Positions 15,860-24,968 of a stretch of DNA of 39,690 bases are shown here, in pieces. Every line of letters begins with the position of its first letter. Position 1 is the first letter of the stretch. This DNA comes from Oscillospiraceae bacterium (GTDB lineage Bacteria; Bacillota; Clostridia; Oscillospirales; Oscillospiraceae): contig SVMM01000023.1 of the NCBI GenBank assembly GCA_015067435.1, positions 1-39,690 on the forward strand, read 5' to 3'. The translations under genes were made by a program, and so were the position numbers. Under the pieces are notes generated by a model, which saw only the letters and a program-made list of their open reading frames with translations, searched no databases and had not been told where the DNA came from.

Positions 15860-17035
15860 ATGAAGAAGCTTTTGTCGATCGTTCTTGCATTTACGATGGT
15901 ACTGGCGCTCGCCGCCTGCGGCGGCAGCTCCGGCGGCGGCAGCTCCGCCTCCGGCGACGTGGTGAAGATCGGCGTGTTCGAACCGCAGTCCGGCGACAAC
16001 GGCGCGGGCGGCAAGCAGGAGGTCCTCGGCATGCAGTATGCGAACACCGTGGCCCCCACCGTCGAGATCGGCGGCAAGACCTATCAGGTCGAGCTGGTGT
16101 ACGCGGACAACGCGTCCTCCAACGACAAGGCGCCCACGGCGGCGCAGACGCTCATCTCCAGCGGCGTCAGCGTGGTGCTGGGCTCCTACGGCTCCGGCGT
16201 GTCCATCGCCGCGGGCGACACGTTCAAGGCTGCTGGCGTCCCCGCCATCGGCGTCACCTGCACCAACCCGCAGGTCACCTCCGGCTGCGACGTGTACTTC
16301 CGCATCTGCTTCCTCGATCCGTTCCAGGGCACGGTTCTGGCGAACTACGCCAAGAACGAGCTGGGCGCGAGCAAGGCGTATTGCCTGAGCAAGCAGGGCG
16401 ACGACTACTCCGGCGGTCTGGTGAACTACTTCGTGCAGGCGTTCGGCGCGGAGAACTGCGTCCAGGAGACCTTCCCGGAGGGCACCAGCGACTATTCGAC
16501 CTACATCACCAACGCCCAGAACCAGGGCTGCGACGTGTTCTTCTCCCCCGTCTCCACCGAGGCGGCGGCGCAGATCATCGCCAAGGCGAACGCCCAGAGC
16601 CTCGGTATGCCGATCCTCGCGGGCGACACGTGGGATTCCAACGTCATTCTGGAGGCTGCCAAGGGCAGCGACCTCAAGATCTGCGTGACGACCTTCTATC
16701 AGGAGGGCGCGGACGCCAACTTTGACGCCGGCGTCAAGGCGTGGATCAACGGCGACGCCACCGCCAAGGCGAACAACGGCGGCAACGATGAGCTCGCGGC
16801 TGTCACCGCCATGGGCTACGACGCCTACTTCGTTGCGCTGGAGGCGCTCAAGGCCGCCGGCTCCACCAACCCGGCGGATGTGCTCAAGGCGCTACCCGGC
16901 GTCAACTACACGGGCGTGACCGGCGCCATCGCCTTTGACAGCATCGGCGACGCCAAGCGCGACAGCGCCTTCGTCAAGGAGTGCAACACCTCCACCGGCG
17001 TCTGGGACTTCGTCACCGTGGCGAAGGCCGGCTGA
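15860..17035 (+). CDS. livK: Branched-chain amino acid-type ABC transporter substrate-binding lipoprotein
   Basis: Extracytoplasmic receptor of a LIV-type ABC importer. The 391-residue protein begins with a lipoprotein signal (MKKLLSIVLAFTMVLALAAC) and a Gly/Ser linker, then VKIGVFEPQSGDNGAGGKQEVLGMQYAN, the usual start of type I periplasmic-binding domains of the LivJ/LivK family. Later segments (VVLGSYGSGVSIAAGDTFKAAGVPAIG; a GDTWDSN hinge block) also match. The start is at 15860 after GAGGAGGAAAT; a longer reading from 15821 has no ribosome site. The first gene of a five-gene transporter operon, it is separated from the permeases by a strong hairpin that should lower downstream transcript levels. 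Substrate may be Leu/Ile/Val or another amino acid; not determined by sequence. Confidence 0.92.
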   Translation: MKKLLSIVLAFTMVLALAACGGSSGGGSSASGDVVKIGVFEPQSGDNGAGGKQEVLGMQYANTVAPTVEIGGKTYQVELVYADNASSNDKAPTAAQTLISSGVSVVLGSYGSGVSIAAGDTFKAAGVPAIGVTCTNPQVTSGCDVYFRICFLDPFQGTVLANYAKNELGASKAYCLSKQGDDYSGGLVNYFVQAFGAENCVQETFPEGTSDYSTYITNAQNQGCDVFFSPVSTEAAAQIIAKANAQSLGMPILAGDTWDSNVILEAAKGSDLKICVTTFYQEGADANFDAGVKAWINGDATAKANNGGNDELAAVTAMGYDAYFVALEALKAAGSTNPADVLKALPGVNYTGVTGAIAFDSIGDAKRDSAFVKECNTSTGVWDFVTVAKAG

Positions 17036-17050
17036 CAGCACGGAAAGGCT

Positions 17051-17090
17051 CCGGCGGGAGCGATACGCTCCCGCCGGTTGTCTTGTTCTT
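17051..17090 (+). terminator. Hairpin between binding protein and permease genes
   Basis: A perfect 12-bp stem CCGGCGGGAGCG / CGCTCCCGCCGG with a 3-nt loop (17051-17077) precedes a T-rich run (TTGTCTTGTTCTT). It sits inside the liv operon, so it probably acts as a partial terminator or an mRNA stabiliser that lets the binding protein be made in excess. Confidence 0.75.
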
Positions 17091-17118
17091 CTGAATGAAC
17101 GATAAGGGGGAACCCTCC

Positions 17119-18045
17119 ATGAGCTTATGGAACACCATCCTGCCGTACATCCTCTCGGGGATCTCGGTGGGCGGGCAATACGCCCTGATCGCCGTGGGCT
17201 ATACGATGGTCTACGGCATTTTGCGTCTCATCAACTTTGCCCACGGCGACGTGTTCATGGTCGCGGGGCTGATGATGGTCTACTTTGCCGCGGCGATGCC
17301 GCTTTACGCGGCGATCCCGCTGATGATCGCCCTGACCGTGCTGCTCGGCTTCACGATCGAGCGCGTGGCGTACAAGCCGCTGCGCAGCGCGCCGCGCATG
17401 TCGGTCATGATCTCCGCCATCGGCGTGAGCTATCTGCTGCAAAACCTCGCGCTGTACATCACGGGCGGACTGAACAAGAACTATCCGGAGATCCCGTGGA
17501 TCTCCGATAAGATCACCGTGTTCGGCGCGACGACCGCGCGCGTCACGGTCATCACGCCGTTTTTGACGGTGGCGCTGGTGTTCGCACTGGTGTTTCTCAT
17601 CAACAACACGAAGATCGGTCTCGCGATGCGCGCGGTGTCCAAGGATTTTGAGACGGCGGAGCTGATGGGCATCCGCATCAACAACGTCATCTCCGCGACC
17701 TTCGTCATCGGCACCTTCCTTGCCGCCGTCGGCTCGCTGCTGTTCTTCTCGAACTATCCCGGCATCGTGCCGACCTCCGGCGCCATGCCCGGCCTGAAGG
17801 CGTTTGTCGCCGCGGTGTTCGGCGGGATCGGCTCCATCCCCGGCGCGGTGGTGGGCGCGTTCATCATCGGCATCTCCGAGAGCATCATCAAGGGTCTCGA
17901 CACCATTCTCATCACGCACGGCGTGATCGCCGAGCAGATGGATTTCTCGACGTTTTCCGACGCCGTGACCTTCGTGCTCCTCATCGTCATTCTGGTCTTC
18001 AAGCCGACGGGCCTGTTCGGCGAGAAGACCACGGACAAGGTCTGA
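17119..18045 (+). CDS. livH: LIV-type ABC transporter permease LivH
   Basis: Inner permease subunit, 308 residues, with about eight hydrophobic segments. The N-terminus (ILSGISVGGQYALIAVGYTMVYGILRLINFAHGDVFMVAG) is the hallmark of LivH, and the cytoplasmic EAA-like loop IGLAMRAVSKDFETAELMGI near residue 170-190 should contact the ATPases. The ATG at 17119 is chosen because AAGGGGG lies 7 nt upstream; an ATG at 17095 would place this site inside the gene. livM follows after 13 bp. Confidence 0.94.
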   Translation: MSLWNTILPYILSGISVGGQYALIAVGYTMVYGILRLINFAHGDVFMVAGLMMVYFAAAMPLYAAIPLMIALTVLLGFTIERVAYKPLRSAPRMSVMISAIGVSYLLQNLALYITGGLNKNYPEIPWISDKITVFGATTARVTVITPFLTVALVFALVFLINNTKIGLAMRAVSKDFETAELMGIRINNVISATFVIGTFLAAVGSLLFFSNYPGIVPTSGAMPGLKAFVAAVFGGIGSIPGAVVGAFIIGISESIIKGLDTILITHGVIAEQMDFSTFSDAVTFVLLIVILVFKPTGLFGEKTTDKV

Positions 18046-18058
18046 GGGAGGTGCGGAT

Positions 18059-19240
18059 ATGATCGACAAACAGGAAGCAAAGCGCAAAAACCTCATTTCC
18101 CTCGCCGCCGTGCTGGCGTTTTTGCTGCTGGTGCTGGCGCTCGACCAGATCATCAAGCCGACGAGCAAGATGTACATGCTGCTCACCGTGCTGCAAAAGG
18201 GCTCGGTCTACGCGCTCGCCGCCGTGTCCATGAACCTGCTCAACGGCTTCACGGGGCTTTTCTCCCTCGGTCACGCGGGCTTCATGCTCATCGGCGCCTA
18301 CACCTATGCCATCTTCTCCATCCCCTCCGACGCGCGCGACACTGTGTACCAGTATTTTGACGCGGCGGTGCGCATCTCCTTCCCGGAGACGCTGGGGAAC
18401 GCCCTCGGCGGCTTCGGCACGGCGCTGGGCGTGCTGCTCTCCGTGCTGCTCGCCGGACTGGTCGCGGCGGCGTTCGCCTACCTGATCGGCCTGCCCGTAC
18501 TGCGCCTCAAGAGCGACTATCTCGCCATCGCGACGCTGGGCTTCGCGGAGATCATCCGCGCCATCTTCCAGTGGAAAAAGCTGGGGCCGGTCACAAACGG
18601 CTCCAACCTGCTCAAGAACTTTGACCGCTGCTCCACCTTCAAGCTGGAGCTGGGCGGCGCGACGCTGAGCCTTTCGACCTTCGTGCCCGTGCTGATCGCG
18701 ACGGTGTGCATCACGATCATCGTGCTGCTGGTGAACTCCACCTACGGCCGCGCGTTCAAGGCGATCCGCGACGACGAGGTCGCCGCCGAGGCGATGGGCA
18801 TCAACCTCGCCAGGCACAAGATGCTCGCGTTCTGCACGAGCTGCTTCTTCGCGGGCATCTCCGGCGCGACAATGGCGATGGTGCTCTCCATCGCGCAGGC
18901 GAACAACTTTAAGTCCGCCATGACCTATGAGATCCTGCTCATGGTCGTGCTGGGCGGCATCGGCTCGATCTCCGGCTCGGTCATCGGCGCGATGCTGTTC
19001 ATCTCCGCGTCCGAGTGGTGGCTGCGCGGGCTGGACTCCGGCAGCTTCCTCGGCATCACCGCGCCGACGGTGTTCCGCAACGGCTTCCGTCTTGTGGTGT
19101 TCTCGGTCATCATCATGATCGTCGTGCTGTTCTTCCGCAAGGGCATCATGGGCGACCGCGAGCTGCCCGAGGTGCTTGCCGGACTGCGCGCCAGGCGCGC
19201 AAAAAAGCCCGAGGCGAAGGAGGTGCAGGGCAATGAGTGA
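18059..19240 (+). CDS. livM: LIV-type ABC transporter permease LivM
   Basis: Second permease of the importer, 393 residues. SMNLLNGFTGLFSLGHAGFMLIGAY (about residues 55-80) is the conserved LivM block, and TYGRAFKAIRDDEVAAEAMGIN near residue 230-250 is the ATPase-contact loop. The C-terminus is basic and charged, consistent with a cytoplasmic tail. A GGGAGGTG site precedes the ATG, and the 3' end overlaps livG by 8 bp, indicating coupled translation. Confidence 0.94.
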   Translation: MIDKQEAKRKNLISLAAVLAFLLLVLALDQIIKPTSKMYMLLTVLQKGSVYALAAVSMNLLNGFTGLFSLGHAGFMLIGAYTYAIFSIPSDARDTVYQYFDAAVRISFPETLGNALGGFGTALGVLLSVLLAGLVAAAFAYLIGLPVLRLKSDYLAIATLGFAEIIRAIFQWKKLGPVTNGSNLLKNFDRCSTFKLELGGATLSLSTFVPVLIATVCITIIVLLVNSTYGRAFKAIRDDEVAAEAMGINLARHKMLAFCTSCFFAGISGATMAMVLSIAQANNFKSAMTYEILLMVVLGGIGSISGSVIGAMLFISASEWWLRGLDSGSFLGITAPTVFRNGFRLVVFSVIIMIVVLFFRKGIMGDRELPEVLAGLRARRAKKPEAKEVQGNE

Positions 19241-20087
19241 GAAAATGAACGTCCTGTGCCTCGACAACATCACGATGCAGTTTGGCGGCGTCGTCGCGGT
19301 CGACGACCTCTCCATGGAGGTCAACGAGGGCGAGATCGTCGCGCTGATCGGCCCCAACGGCGCGGGCAAGACCACTGCGTTCAACACCATCACCGGCGTC
19401 TACGAGCCGACGAACGGACAGGTGAGCTTCCTCGGCAAGCCCGTGGTGCGCAACCACCCGCAGGGCAAGATGAAAAAACAGTACAAAGGCTCCGACGCGG
19501 AGAAATTCGCCTCTGAGCCCGTCCTCAATCCCACGCCCGACAAGCTCACGGCGCTGGGCATGGCGCGCACCTTCCAGAACATCCGCCTGTGGAAGACGCA
19601 GACCGTGTTCGACAACGTGCTCATCGCCAAGCACATGCTCCGCACCAGCAACTTCTTCACGGCGGCGTTCCATGCCAACCGCGCCGAGGAGGAAAAGCAG
19701 CGCGCGGAGGTGCTGGAGCTGCTTCGGATCGTCGGGCTGGAGGAGGAACAGCACGAGCCGGCGACCAGCCTGCCCTACGGCAAGCAGCGCCGTCTGGAGA
19801 TCGCGCGCGCTCTCGCGACAAAGCCGAAGCTGCTGATGCTCGACGAGCCGGCGGCGGGCATGAACCCGCAGGAGACCGCCGAGCTGACGGCGTTCATCGG
19901 CCGCGTGCGCAACGAGTTCGACATGACGATCCTGCTCATCGAGCATCACATGGACCTCGTCATGGACATCTCCGACCGGATCTACGTCATCGACTTCGGC
20001 AAACTCATTGCCAGCGGCACGCCGGAGGTCATTCAAAACGATCAGCGCGTCATCGACGCGTATCTGGGGGTGGAAGACGATGCTTAA
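19233..20087 (+). CDS. livG: LIV-type ABC transporter ATP-binding protein LivG
   Basis: ATPase subunit, 284 residues. The Walker A motif GPNGAGKTT is near residue 42, the signature appears in the LivG-type form TSLPYGKQRRLEIARAL near 185, and Walker B LLMLDEPAAGMNPQE near 205. A switch His sits in LLIEHHMDLVM. The insertion between Walker A and the signature is long, as usual for LivG. The start at 19233 has AAGGAGG upstream and overlaps livM; it overlaps livF by 8 bp. Confidence 0.95.
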   Translation: MSEKMNVLCLDNITMQFGGVVAVDDLSMEVNEGEIVALIGPNGAGKTTAFNTITGVYEPTNGQVSFLGKPVVRNHPQGKMKKQYKGSDAEKFASEPVLNPTPDKLTALGMARTFQNIRLWKTQTVFDNVLIAKHMLRTSNFFTAAFHANRAEEEKQRAEVLELLRIVGLEEEQHEPATSLPYGKQRRLEIARALATKPKLLMLDEPAAGMNPQETAELTAFIGRVRNEFDMTILLIEHHMDLVMDISDRIYVIDFGKLIASGTPEVIQNDQRVIDAYLGVEDDA

Positions 20088-20793
20088 AATCGAAAACCTC
20101 CAGGTCGCCTACGGCGGCATTCAGGCGCTGCGCGGCATCGACCTTGAGGTGCCGGACGGCAAGATCGTCACCCTGATCGGCGCGAACGGCGCGGGCAAGT
20201 CCACGACGCTGCGCACGATCTCCGGCCTCGTCAAGGCGAAGGGCGGCTCCGTCACCTACGACGGTCAGGAGCTGCTGGGCAAGCCCATCAACCAGATTCT
20301 GGAGGCGGGCATCGCGCAGGTGCCGGAGGGGCGGCGCGTGTTCGCCAACCTGACGGTGCTGGAAAACCTCAAGGCGGGCGCGTATCTGCGCAAGGACAAG
20401 GACGGCATCGAGAAGGACATCCAATGGGTCTACGAGCTGTTCCCTCGCCTGCAGGAGCGCTCGTGGCAGCTTGCCGGCACGCTCTCCGGCGGCGAACAGC
20501 AGATGCTTGCCGTGGGACGCGGGCTGATGTCCCGCCCGAAGGTGCTGATGATGGACGAACCGTCCCTCGGCCTCGCGCCGCTGGTGGTGCAGGGCATCTT
20601 CGAGATCATCCGCGAGATCAACCGGCAGGGCGTGACGATCCTGCTGATCGAGCAGAACGCCAACATGGCGCTCAAGACCGCCGACCTCGCCTATGTGCTG
20701 GAAACCGGACGCATCACCATGAAGGGCACCGGCGCGGAGCTGCTGGCGGATGAAAGCGTAAAGGAAGCTTATCTCGGCAAAAAGAGAACATAA
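20080..20793 (+). CDS. livF: LIV-type ABC transporter ATP-binding protein LivF
   Basis: Second ATPase subunit, 237 residues. The Walker A motif GANGAGKST is near residue 38, the signature GTLSGGEQQMLAVGRGL near 136, and Walker B VLMMDEPSLGLAP near 158. IAQVPEGRRVFANLTVLENL near 85 is characteristic of LivF. The start lies inside the end of livG (8-bp overlap) after GGGGGTGGAAG. The gene is the last of the operon and is followed directly by a strong bidirectional terminator. Confidence 0.95.
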   Translation: MLKIENLQVAYGGIQALRGIDLEVPDGKIVTLIGANGAGKSTTLRTISGLVKAKGGSVTYDGQELLGKPINQILEAGIAQVPEGRRVFANLTVLENLKAGAYLRKDKDGIEKDIQWVYELFPRLQERSWQLAGTLSGGEQQMLAVGRGLMSRPKVLMMDEPSLGLAPLVVQGIFEIIREINRQGVTILLIEQNANMALKTADLAYVLETGRITMKGTGAELLADESVKEAYLGKKRT

Positions 20794-20797
20794 AAGA

Positions 20798-20836
20798 TCG
20801 GATGCGGAGCGGTTGTGCCGCTCCGCATCCGATTTT
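20798..20836. terminator. Bidirectional terminator between livF and lysR
   Basis: A perfect 15-bp stem (TCGGATGCGGAGCGG, loop TTGTG) with A-rich bases before it and TTTT after it. It serves the liv operon on the plus strand and the convergent LysR gene on the minus strand. Confidence 0.9.
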
Positions 20837-21720
20837 CATTTATAATCAACCAGAGGCTCAATGATCGACAGGAACGCATTCAGATTTTCCGTCGTTGTGC
20901 GGGAATAGATGATGCCGTAAGGCAGATCGTATTCCTCCGCCAGCGGGATGCTCTTCATGTCCGGGTGCACCCTGTCCCAGCACTCCAGGGACAGCAGCGG
21001 GCAGTTCCGCTCCACCGCGCGCTTGAAAATGGTCACGTTGTAGTCGGAATCGACGTCCACCAGATTGATCCCCGGATGCCGCCGCCCGATATCCCTGCGA
21101 ATGCGGTCGTTGATCGTGCTGCTGCCCGCCTGCCGCAGCATGAGCGGCTGCCCGTCCAAATCGCGGAAGCTCAATTCCTTCCTGTTCGCCAGCGCGTGCG
21201 TTCTCGGCACGGCGACGCAGAACCGATACCGGCCGACCGGCAGGAACGCGAACTTGTCGCCGTACCGCCGCGGGTTGAAGGCGCTGATGACGAAGTCAAA
21301 GTCCTCGCCGATGCGGGGAAAGTGGTTCACATCGTCCTCAAACGGAATGATCTTGAGGGGATAATCCGCGCAGCGGTCCCTGATTTCGAGCCACAGGTCC
21401 ATGAAGCGGTAGCAGGGGAAGAGCGGGGACGTGCCAACGCGCAGCGTTTTCGTCTCCGACAAGTGCGCCGCGCGGACACGCTCGACGGCCTGCTCGATCT
21501 CCTTCGTCAGCTGCAGCGCCTCCGCGTAGAGCACCTGCCCCGCGGTCGTCAGCGTAACGCCCCGCTTCTCGCGGATGAGCAGCTTTACGTCAAGCCGCTC
21601 CTCCAGTGCGTTGATCTGCTTGATGACGGCGGTGTGGCTGACGTAGAGCTTCTCCGCCGCCTTCGTGAAGCTCCGCTCCTCCGCGACGGCCCTGAAGGTC
21701 GTCAACACCTTATCGTCCAT
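20836..21720 (-). CDS. LysR family transcriptional regulator
   Basis: A 294-residue LysR-type regulator. The winged helix is at residues 3-60 (LTTFRAVAEERSFTKAAEKLYVSHTAVIKQINALEERL) and is followed by the linker and a periplasmic-binding-like effector domain to the C-terminus. It is convergent with the liv operon and divergent from the chemoreceptor gene. Its promoter region shares bases with the chemoreceptor promoter, and a perfect 8-bp inverted repeat lies just upstream of the ATG. The chemoreceptor gene is therefore as good a target candidate as the liv operon. The effector is unknown. Confidence 0.93.
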   Translation of the reverse strand: MDDKVLTTFRAVAEERSFTKAAEKLYVSHTAVIKQINALEERLDVKLLIREKRGVTLTTAGQVLYAEALQLTKEIEQAVERVRAAHLSETKTLRVGTSPLFPCYRFMDLWLEIRDRCADYPLKIIPFEDDVNHFPRIGEDFDFVISAFNPRRYGDKFAFLPVGRYRFCVAVPRTHALANRKELSFRDLDGQPLMLRQAGSSTINDRIRRDIGRRHPGINLVDVDSDYNVTIFKRAVERNCPLLSLECWDRVHPDMKSIPLAEEYDLPYGIIYSRTTTENLNAFLSIIEPLVDYK

Positions 21721-21747
21721 CCGTTTACTTTCTCCCCTTTGTAAACT

Positions 21748-21822
21748 TAGAAACTTTTAGTTTCTATTATAGTAACAAAAGGTGACTTTATTGTCAACCG
21801 ATATTGTGCTAATATATATAAA
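21748..21822. promoter_or_regulatory. Divergent lysR / chemoreceptor promoter region with inverted repeat
   Basis: TAGAAACT-TTT-AGTTTCTA (21748-21766) is a perfect inverted repeat. For lysR, TTGACA (21797-21792) is followed after 17 bp by TACTAT (21774-21769) or after 20 bp by TATAAT (21771-21766). For the chemoreceptor, TTGTCA (21791-21796) and TATATA (21813-21818) are 16 bp apart. The two -35 boxes share the same bases face to face, so polymerase binding in one direction should exclude the other. Confidence 0.6.
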
Positions 21823-21830
21823 GTTAAAAA

Positions 21831-21852
21831 GATACAGTAGGGAAACTGTATC
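21831..21852 (+). promoter_or_regulatory. Leader hairpin with AGGGAA hexaloop before chemoreceptor gene
   Basis: A perfect 8-bp stem GATACAGT/ACTGTATC encloses the hexaloop AGGGAA, just after the predicted transcription start and about 46 bp before the start codon. An A-rich run follows rather than a T-run, so it is not a terminator. The hexaloop has A at position 1 and G at position 4, the pattern known for ANTAR-protein RNA targets, but only one such hairpin is visible. Confidence 0.45.
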
Positions 21853-21898
21853 AAAAAAACAAAGCAATTTCAGCACAAATCATCGAGGAGGCAGGGAT

Positions 21899-23851
21899 AT
21901 GTTCAAGAAGGCGTTCAAAAGACTCGGAACTCAGATTACGGTGCTCACGGTGGCCGCGGTGGCCTTGTTGGTGCTCCTGTTGATGGTCATCACGATCTCG
22001 CAGTTCAAGTCCTACAGCAGCAATCTGCTGCAGGAGCGCTCCAACGCCGGCGAGCGGGTGCTGGAAACCACGCTGGCTTCGGAGCTCAACATTCTGGTGC
22101 GGGACCAGATTATTCTGACCAAGGACACGGCGGTCATGACCGGCACCGCCGAGGCCAACGTCGCGAATTTTGAGAGCATCTACAACGAGCAGTTCAGTTC
22201 GCAGAAGGAGTTATTCCTCGTCTTCGGCGACGAGAACGGCAACATCCTTTTCAAAAGCCCGAACACGCCGTTCGACAGCTATGATTTCAGTGCCGCGGCG
22301 CGCGGCAGCACGCTCTACGGCGTTGTGAACGCGGGCGGTCAGCTCGTCGCCATGTACGCCGGTCAGGCGCCCATTGGCAGCGGCACCTGCATGATCGCAG
22401 CCGGGTTCCTGATCAGCAGCACCGACTGGCTCGACAAGGCGAAGGAAGAGGCGAACTGCGACTTCACGATGATCCTCGGCGACACGCGCTTCTCCACGAC
22501 GCTGCTCAACGCGCAGGGAAGCCGCAACGTCGGCACCAAGATCGACAGTAAGATCGCGAACGTCGTGCTCAACCAGAAGACAACGTATCACGGCGACACC
22601 ACGATCAGCGGCAAACACTACTATGTCACCTACGCGCCCCTGATCGACATTGACAACAACGTGATCGGCTGCTACTTTGCCGGCTCCAACTCGGAGGAGG
22701 CGGACAAAGAGTTCTCGCGCGTCTCCTGGATCGCCGTCGCGATCAGCATCATCGGCGCGGCGGGCATCGCGGCGTTCCTGATCATCTTCACCCGCAAGCG
22801 CGTCAGCTACCCGCTGGCAAACGCCGAGCTCTTCGCGCAGGAGATGCTCAGCGGCAAGCTCAACTCCACCGACGTCACATACCGCTTCGCGGACGACGAG
22901 GTGGGCAGATTTGTCGACGTTCTCAAGCAGGCAAAGGCCGGCATGAGCGCTGTTGTGGGCGACGCGTCCATCATCCTCGCCGCGATGGCGAACGGCGACT
23001 TTACCGCGCAGCCGCGCGTCGCCTATCCGGGCGATTTTGAATCCATCCGCGACAACCTGCAAACGATCGAGCGTGACCTCGGCGTTGCGTTCCAGACCAT
23101 GAACGCCTCGTCCAGCGACGTGCTCACCGGCTCCACGCAGATGGCGGAGGGCTCGCAGTCCCTCGCCGAAGGCACCACGCGCCAAGCCTCCGCGATCGAG
23201 GAGATCTCCGCCACGATCCAGGACGTCTCCTCGCAGATCGCCACCACGGCGGACAATGCCACGCAGGCGGGCGCTCTCTCCGAGAAGACGCAGGAGCTGG
23301 TCAACTCGCAGGATACCGAGATCCAGAACATGGTGGCGGCAATGGCCGAGATCAACGACACCTCCAAGGAGATCGGCAAGATCATCAAGACCATCGAGGA
23401 TATCGCATTCCAGACCAACATCCTCGCGCTGAATGCCGCGGTCGAGGCCGCGCGCGCGGGCGAGGCCGGCAAGGGCTTCGCGGTCGTCGCGGACGAGGTG
23501 CGCAACCTCGCCAACAAGTCGCAGGAGGCCGCAAAGAGCACGTCCTCGCTGATTACCGCCGCCATCAGCGCGGTCGGCAAGGGCACCGAGATAGCGGACG
23601 CCACGGCGGAGTCCATGAAGGACGTCAAGGAGATGTCCGCGCAGACGGCGCGCATCATCGTCGACATCGCCAACGCCACGCAGGAGCAGAGCGAGTCGAT
23701 CAAGCAGATCACGGCGGGCATCGATCAGATCTCGCAGGTCATCCAGACCAACGCCGCCACGGCGGAAGAGACCTCCGCGCTGTGCTCCTCGCTCAACGGC
23801 CAGTCCAGACAGCTGCAGGATCAGGTCGCACGCTTCAAGACGCAGCAGTGA
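21899..23851 (+). CDS. Methyl-accepting chemotaxis protein with Cache-type sensor
   Basis: A 650-residue transmembrane chemoreceptor. One membrane helix lies at about residues 13-36 and a second at about 277-300 ([21 protein letters not shown]), enclosing an extracellular sensor of the single-Cache (sCache_3) kind, suggested by GYFAG-like and [17 protein letters not shown] segments. A HAMP-like region follows, then a long coiled-coil signalling domain with the conserved hairpin tip [24 protein letters not shown] near residue 500. The ATG at 21899 follows GAGGAGGCAGGG; an upstream in-frame extension to 21782 covers the promoter and is rejected. No other chemotaxis genes are nearby. The ligand is unknown. 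Confidence 0.94.
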   Translation: MFKKAFKRLGTQITVLTVAAVALLVLLLMVITISQFKSYSSNLLQERSNAGERVLETTLASELNILVRDQIILTKDTAVMTGTAEANVANFESIYNEQFSSQKELFLVFGDENGNILFKSPNTPFDSYDFSAAARGSTLYGVVNAGGQLVAMYAGQAPIGSGTCMIAAGFLISSTDWLDKAKEEANCDFTMILGDTRFSTTLLNAQGSRNVGTKIDSKIANVVLNQKTTYHGDTTISGKHYYVTYAPLIDIDNNVIGCYFAGSNSEEADKEFSRVSWIAVAISIIGAAGIAAFLIIFTRKRVSYPLANAELFAQEMLSGKLNSTDVTYRFADDEVGRFVDVLKQAKAGMSAVVGDASIILAAMANGDFTAQPRVAYPGDFESIRDNLQTIERDLGVAFQTMNASSSDVLTGSTQMAEGSQSLAEGTTRQASAIEEISATIQDVSSQIATTADNATQAGALSEKTQELVNSQDTEIQNMVAAMAEINDTSKEIGKIIKTIEDIAFQTNILALNAAVEAARAGEAGKGFAVVADEVRNLANKSQEAAKSTSSLITAAISAVGKGTEIADATAESMKDVKEMSAQTARIIVDIANATQEQSESIKQITAGIDQISQVIQTNAATAEETSALCSSLNGQSRQLQDQVARFKTQQ

Positions 23852-23882
23852 TCCCCGCAGTTTGCGGAGCAGAAAAAGACAA

Positions 23883-23922
23883 CGTGCAGGGCGGCAATTG
23901 CCGCCCTGCACGATTTATATTC
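23883..23922. terminator. Terminator after the chemoreceptor gene
   Basis: A perfect 13-bp stem CGTGCAGGGCGGC/GCCGCCCTGCACG with loop AATT (23883-23912), followed by ATTTATATT. It lies between the chemoreceptor (plus) and the convergent nitroreductase (minus). Confidence 0.85.
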
Positions 23923-23980
23923 GCTTCAGGATGCCGCGGTCATGCGAAGCCTCCCGCGGCGGGCCGCGCGTTTACCCCGT

Positions 23981-24505
23981 TCAGACCCGGACGACATAGT
24001 CTGCCTTGCGGGCTTTCGGCTGCGGCTGCTCACAGTCGGCGTATCCGAGCGCGATGGACGCGACACCGACGAGCGTTTCGGGAAGCCCCCACTTGCGCAG
24101 CAGCTCCTTGCCCTCCGGCAGCTCAAACATCTGCTTGCATCGGTTGATCCAGCACGAGCCGAGCCCGGCCGCGCAGGCGGCGTTGAGCATGTTCGTGCAG
24201 ACCGCCGCGCCGTCCAGCTCATGCGTCAGGCACTCGTCGGTTTCAAAAATCAGCAGGATCGTCGGCGCGCCGTAATACGGATGCGCGCCCGGCTGAGCGA
24301 GCACCTTGGCGTTCATCGCGTCCACGGCGGCAACGTACTCCGGCGTCTGCACGGCGACGATCTGAACGCCCTGCGTGCCCTTTCCGGTAGGCGCGTAGGT
24401 GCCCGCCTCGGTCACGGCGTTCAGCTCCTCGTCCGTGATCTGCTCCGGCTTGAACCTGCGGATCGAACGGCGGTTCTTCAAAACCTCCAGCGCTTCGTTT
24501 TTCAT
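23981..24505 (-). CDS. Nitroreductase family protein
   Basis: A 174-residue FMN-dependent oxidoreductase of the nitroreductase fold. The N-terminal FMN phosphate motif NRRSIRRFKPEQI, a TYAPTGKGTQG loop and the C-terminal AAGLGSCWINR segment are visible. The length fits the short single-domain members. The ATG at 24505 overlaps the TGA of the upstream flavodoxin gene (TGATG), with GGAG 9 nt ahead; a GTG one codon earlier is less likely. Flavodoxin is a plausible electron donor because the two genes are translationally coupled, but the physiological substrate is unknown. Confidence 0.92.
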   Translation of the reverse strand: MKNEALEVLKNRRSIRRFKPEQITDEELNAVTEAGTYAPTGKGTQGVQIVAVQTPEYVAAVDAMNAKVLAQPGAHPYYGAPTILLIFETDECLTHELDGAAVCTNMLNAACAAGLGSCWINRCKQMFELPEGKELLRKWGLPETLVGVASIALGYADCEQPQPKARKADYVVRV

Positions 24506-24927
24506 CACGCATTCTCCTTCCCGATGATCGATTTTGCGAAGTCCGCGGCCGCGGACAGATCGTCCGCGTTCGGCCTGCCCTTGTGCAGCCCCTTGAACTC
24601 GCCCTTGCAGTGGAACTCACGCTCATCCATGGGAATACCGACCTTGTCGGCCTCGGCCTTCACCTTCTTGTAGGTGGAATTCAGCATGGCAGCCGAACCG
24701 AAATTCACAATGCGGCCTACCCTGCCCTTGTCCAGCTTCCGGATAAAATCCCGCACCTCGGGATCGATGCTGAACGCGTAATACGAATTGCCGAGAAACA
24801 GGATATCCACCGGCTCTTCAATGGGGGCCTCCAGCGGCAGCGCCTCCGCGCCGACTGCCTTTGCCACGGCCTCCGCGAGGCGTTTGGTGTTCCCGGTCTT
24901 TGTGTAATACCTCACCGCGATGTTCAT
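24505..24927 (-). CDS. Flavodoxin-like protein
   Basis: A 140-residue FMN-binding electron carrier. The start MNIAVRYYTKTGNTKRLAEAVAKAVG carries the phosphate-binding loop (T-K-T-G-N-T), and ILFLGNSYYAFSIDPEVRDFIRKL matches the second flavin-contact region. It is slightly short and has an unusual YYTKTGNT loop in place of the common YSSTGNT. It heads a two-gene operon with nitroreductase, under a consensus promoter whose flanks hold two nested inverted repeats, so expression is probably tightly controlled. Confidence 0.9.
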   Translation of the reverse strand: MNIAVRYYTKTGNTKRLAEAVAKAVGAEALPLEAPIEEPVDILFLGNSYYAFSIDPEVRDFIRKLDKGRVGRIVNFGSAAMLNSTYKKVKAEADKVGIPMDEREFHCKGEFKGLHKGRPNADDLSAAADFAKSIIGKENA

Positions 24928-24968
24928 TTTTTATCATACTCCTTTATTCAGCGTTTTTCATTCTTCTC

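Noticed and set aside
21823-21898. Cyclic di-GMP riboswitch upstream of the chemoreceptor gene
   Set aside because: The leader is only about 75 nt with a single 8-bp hairpin; neither class I nor class II conserved bases are present.
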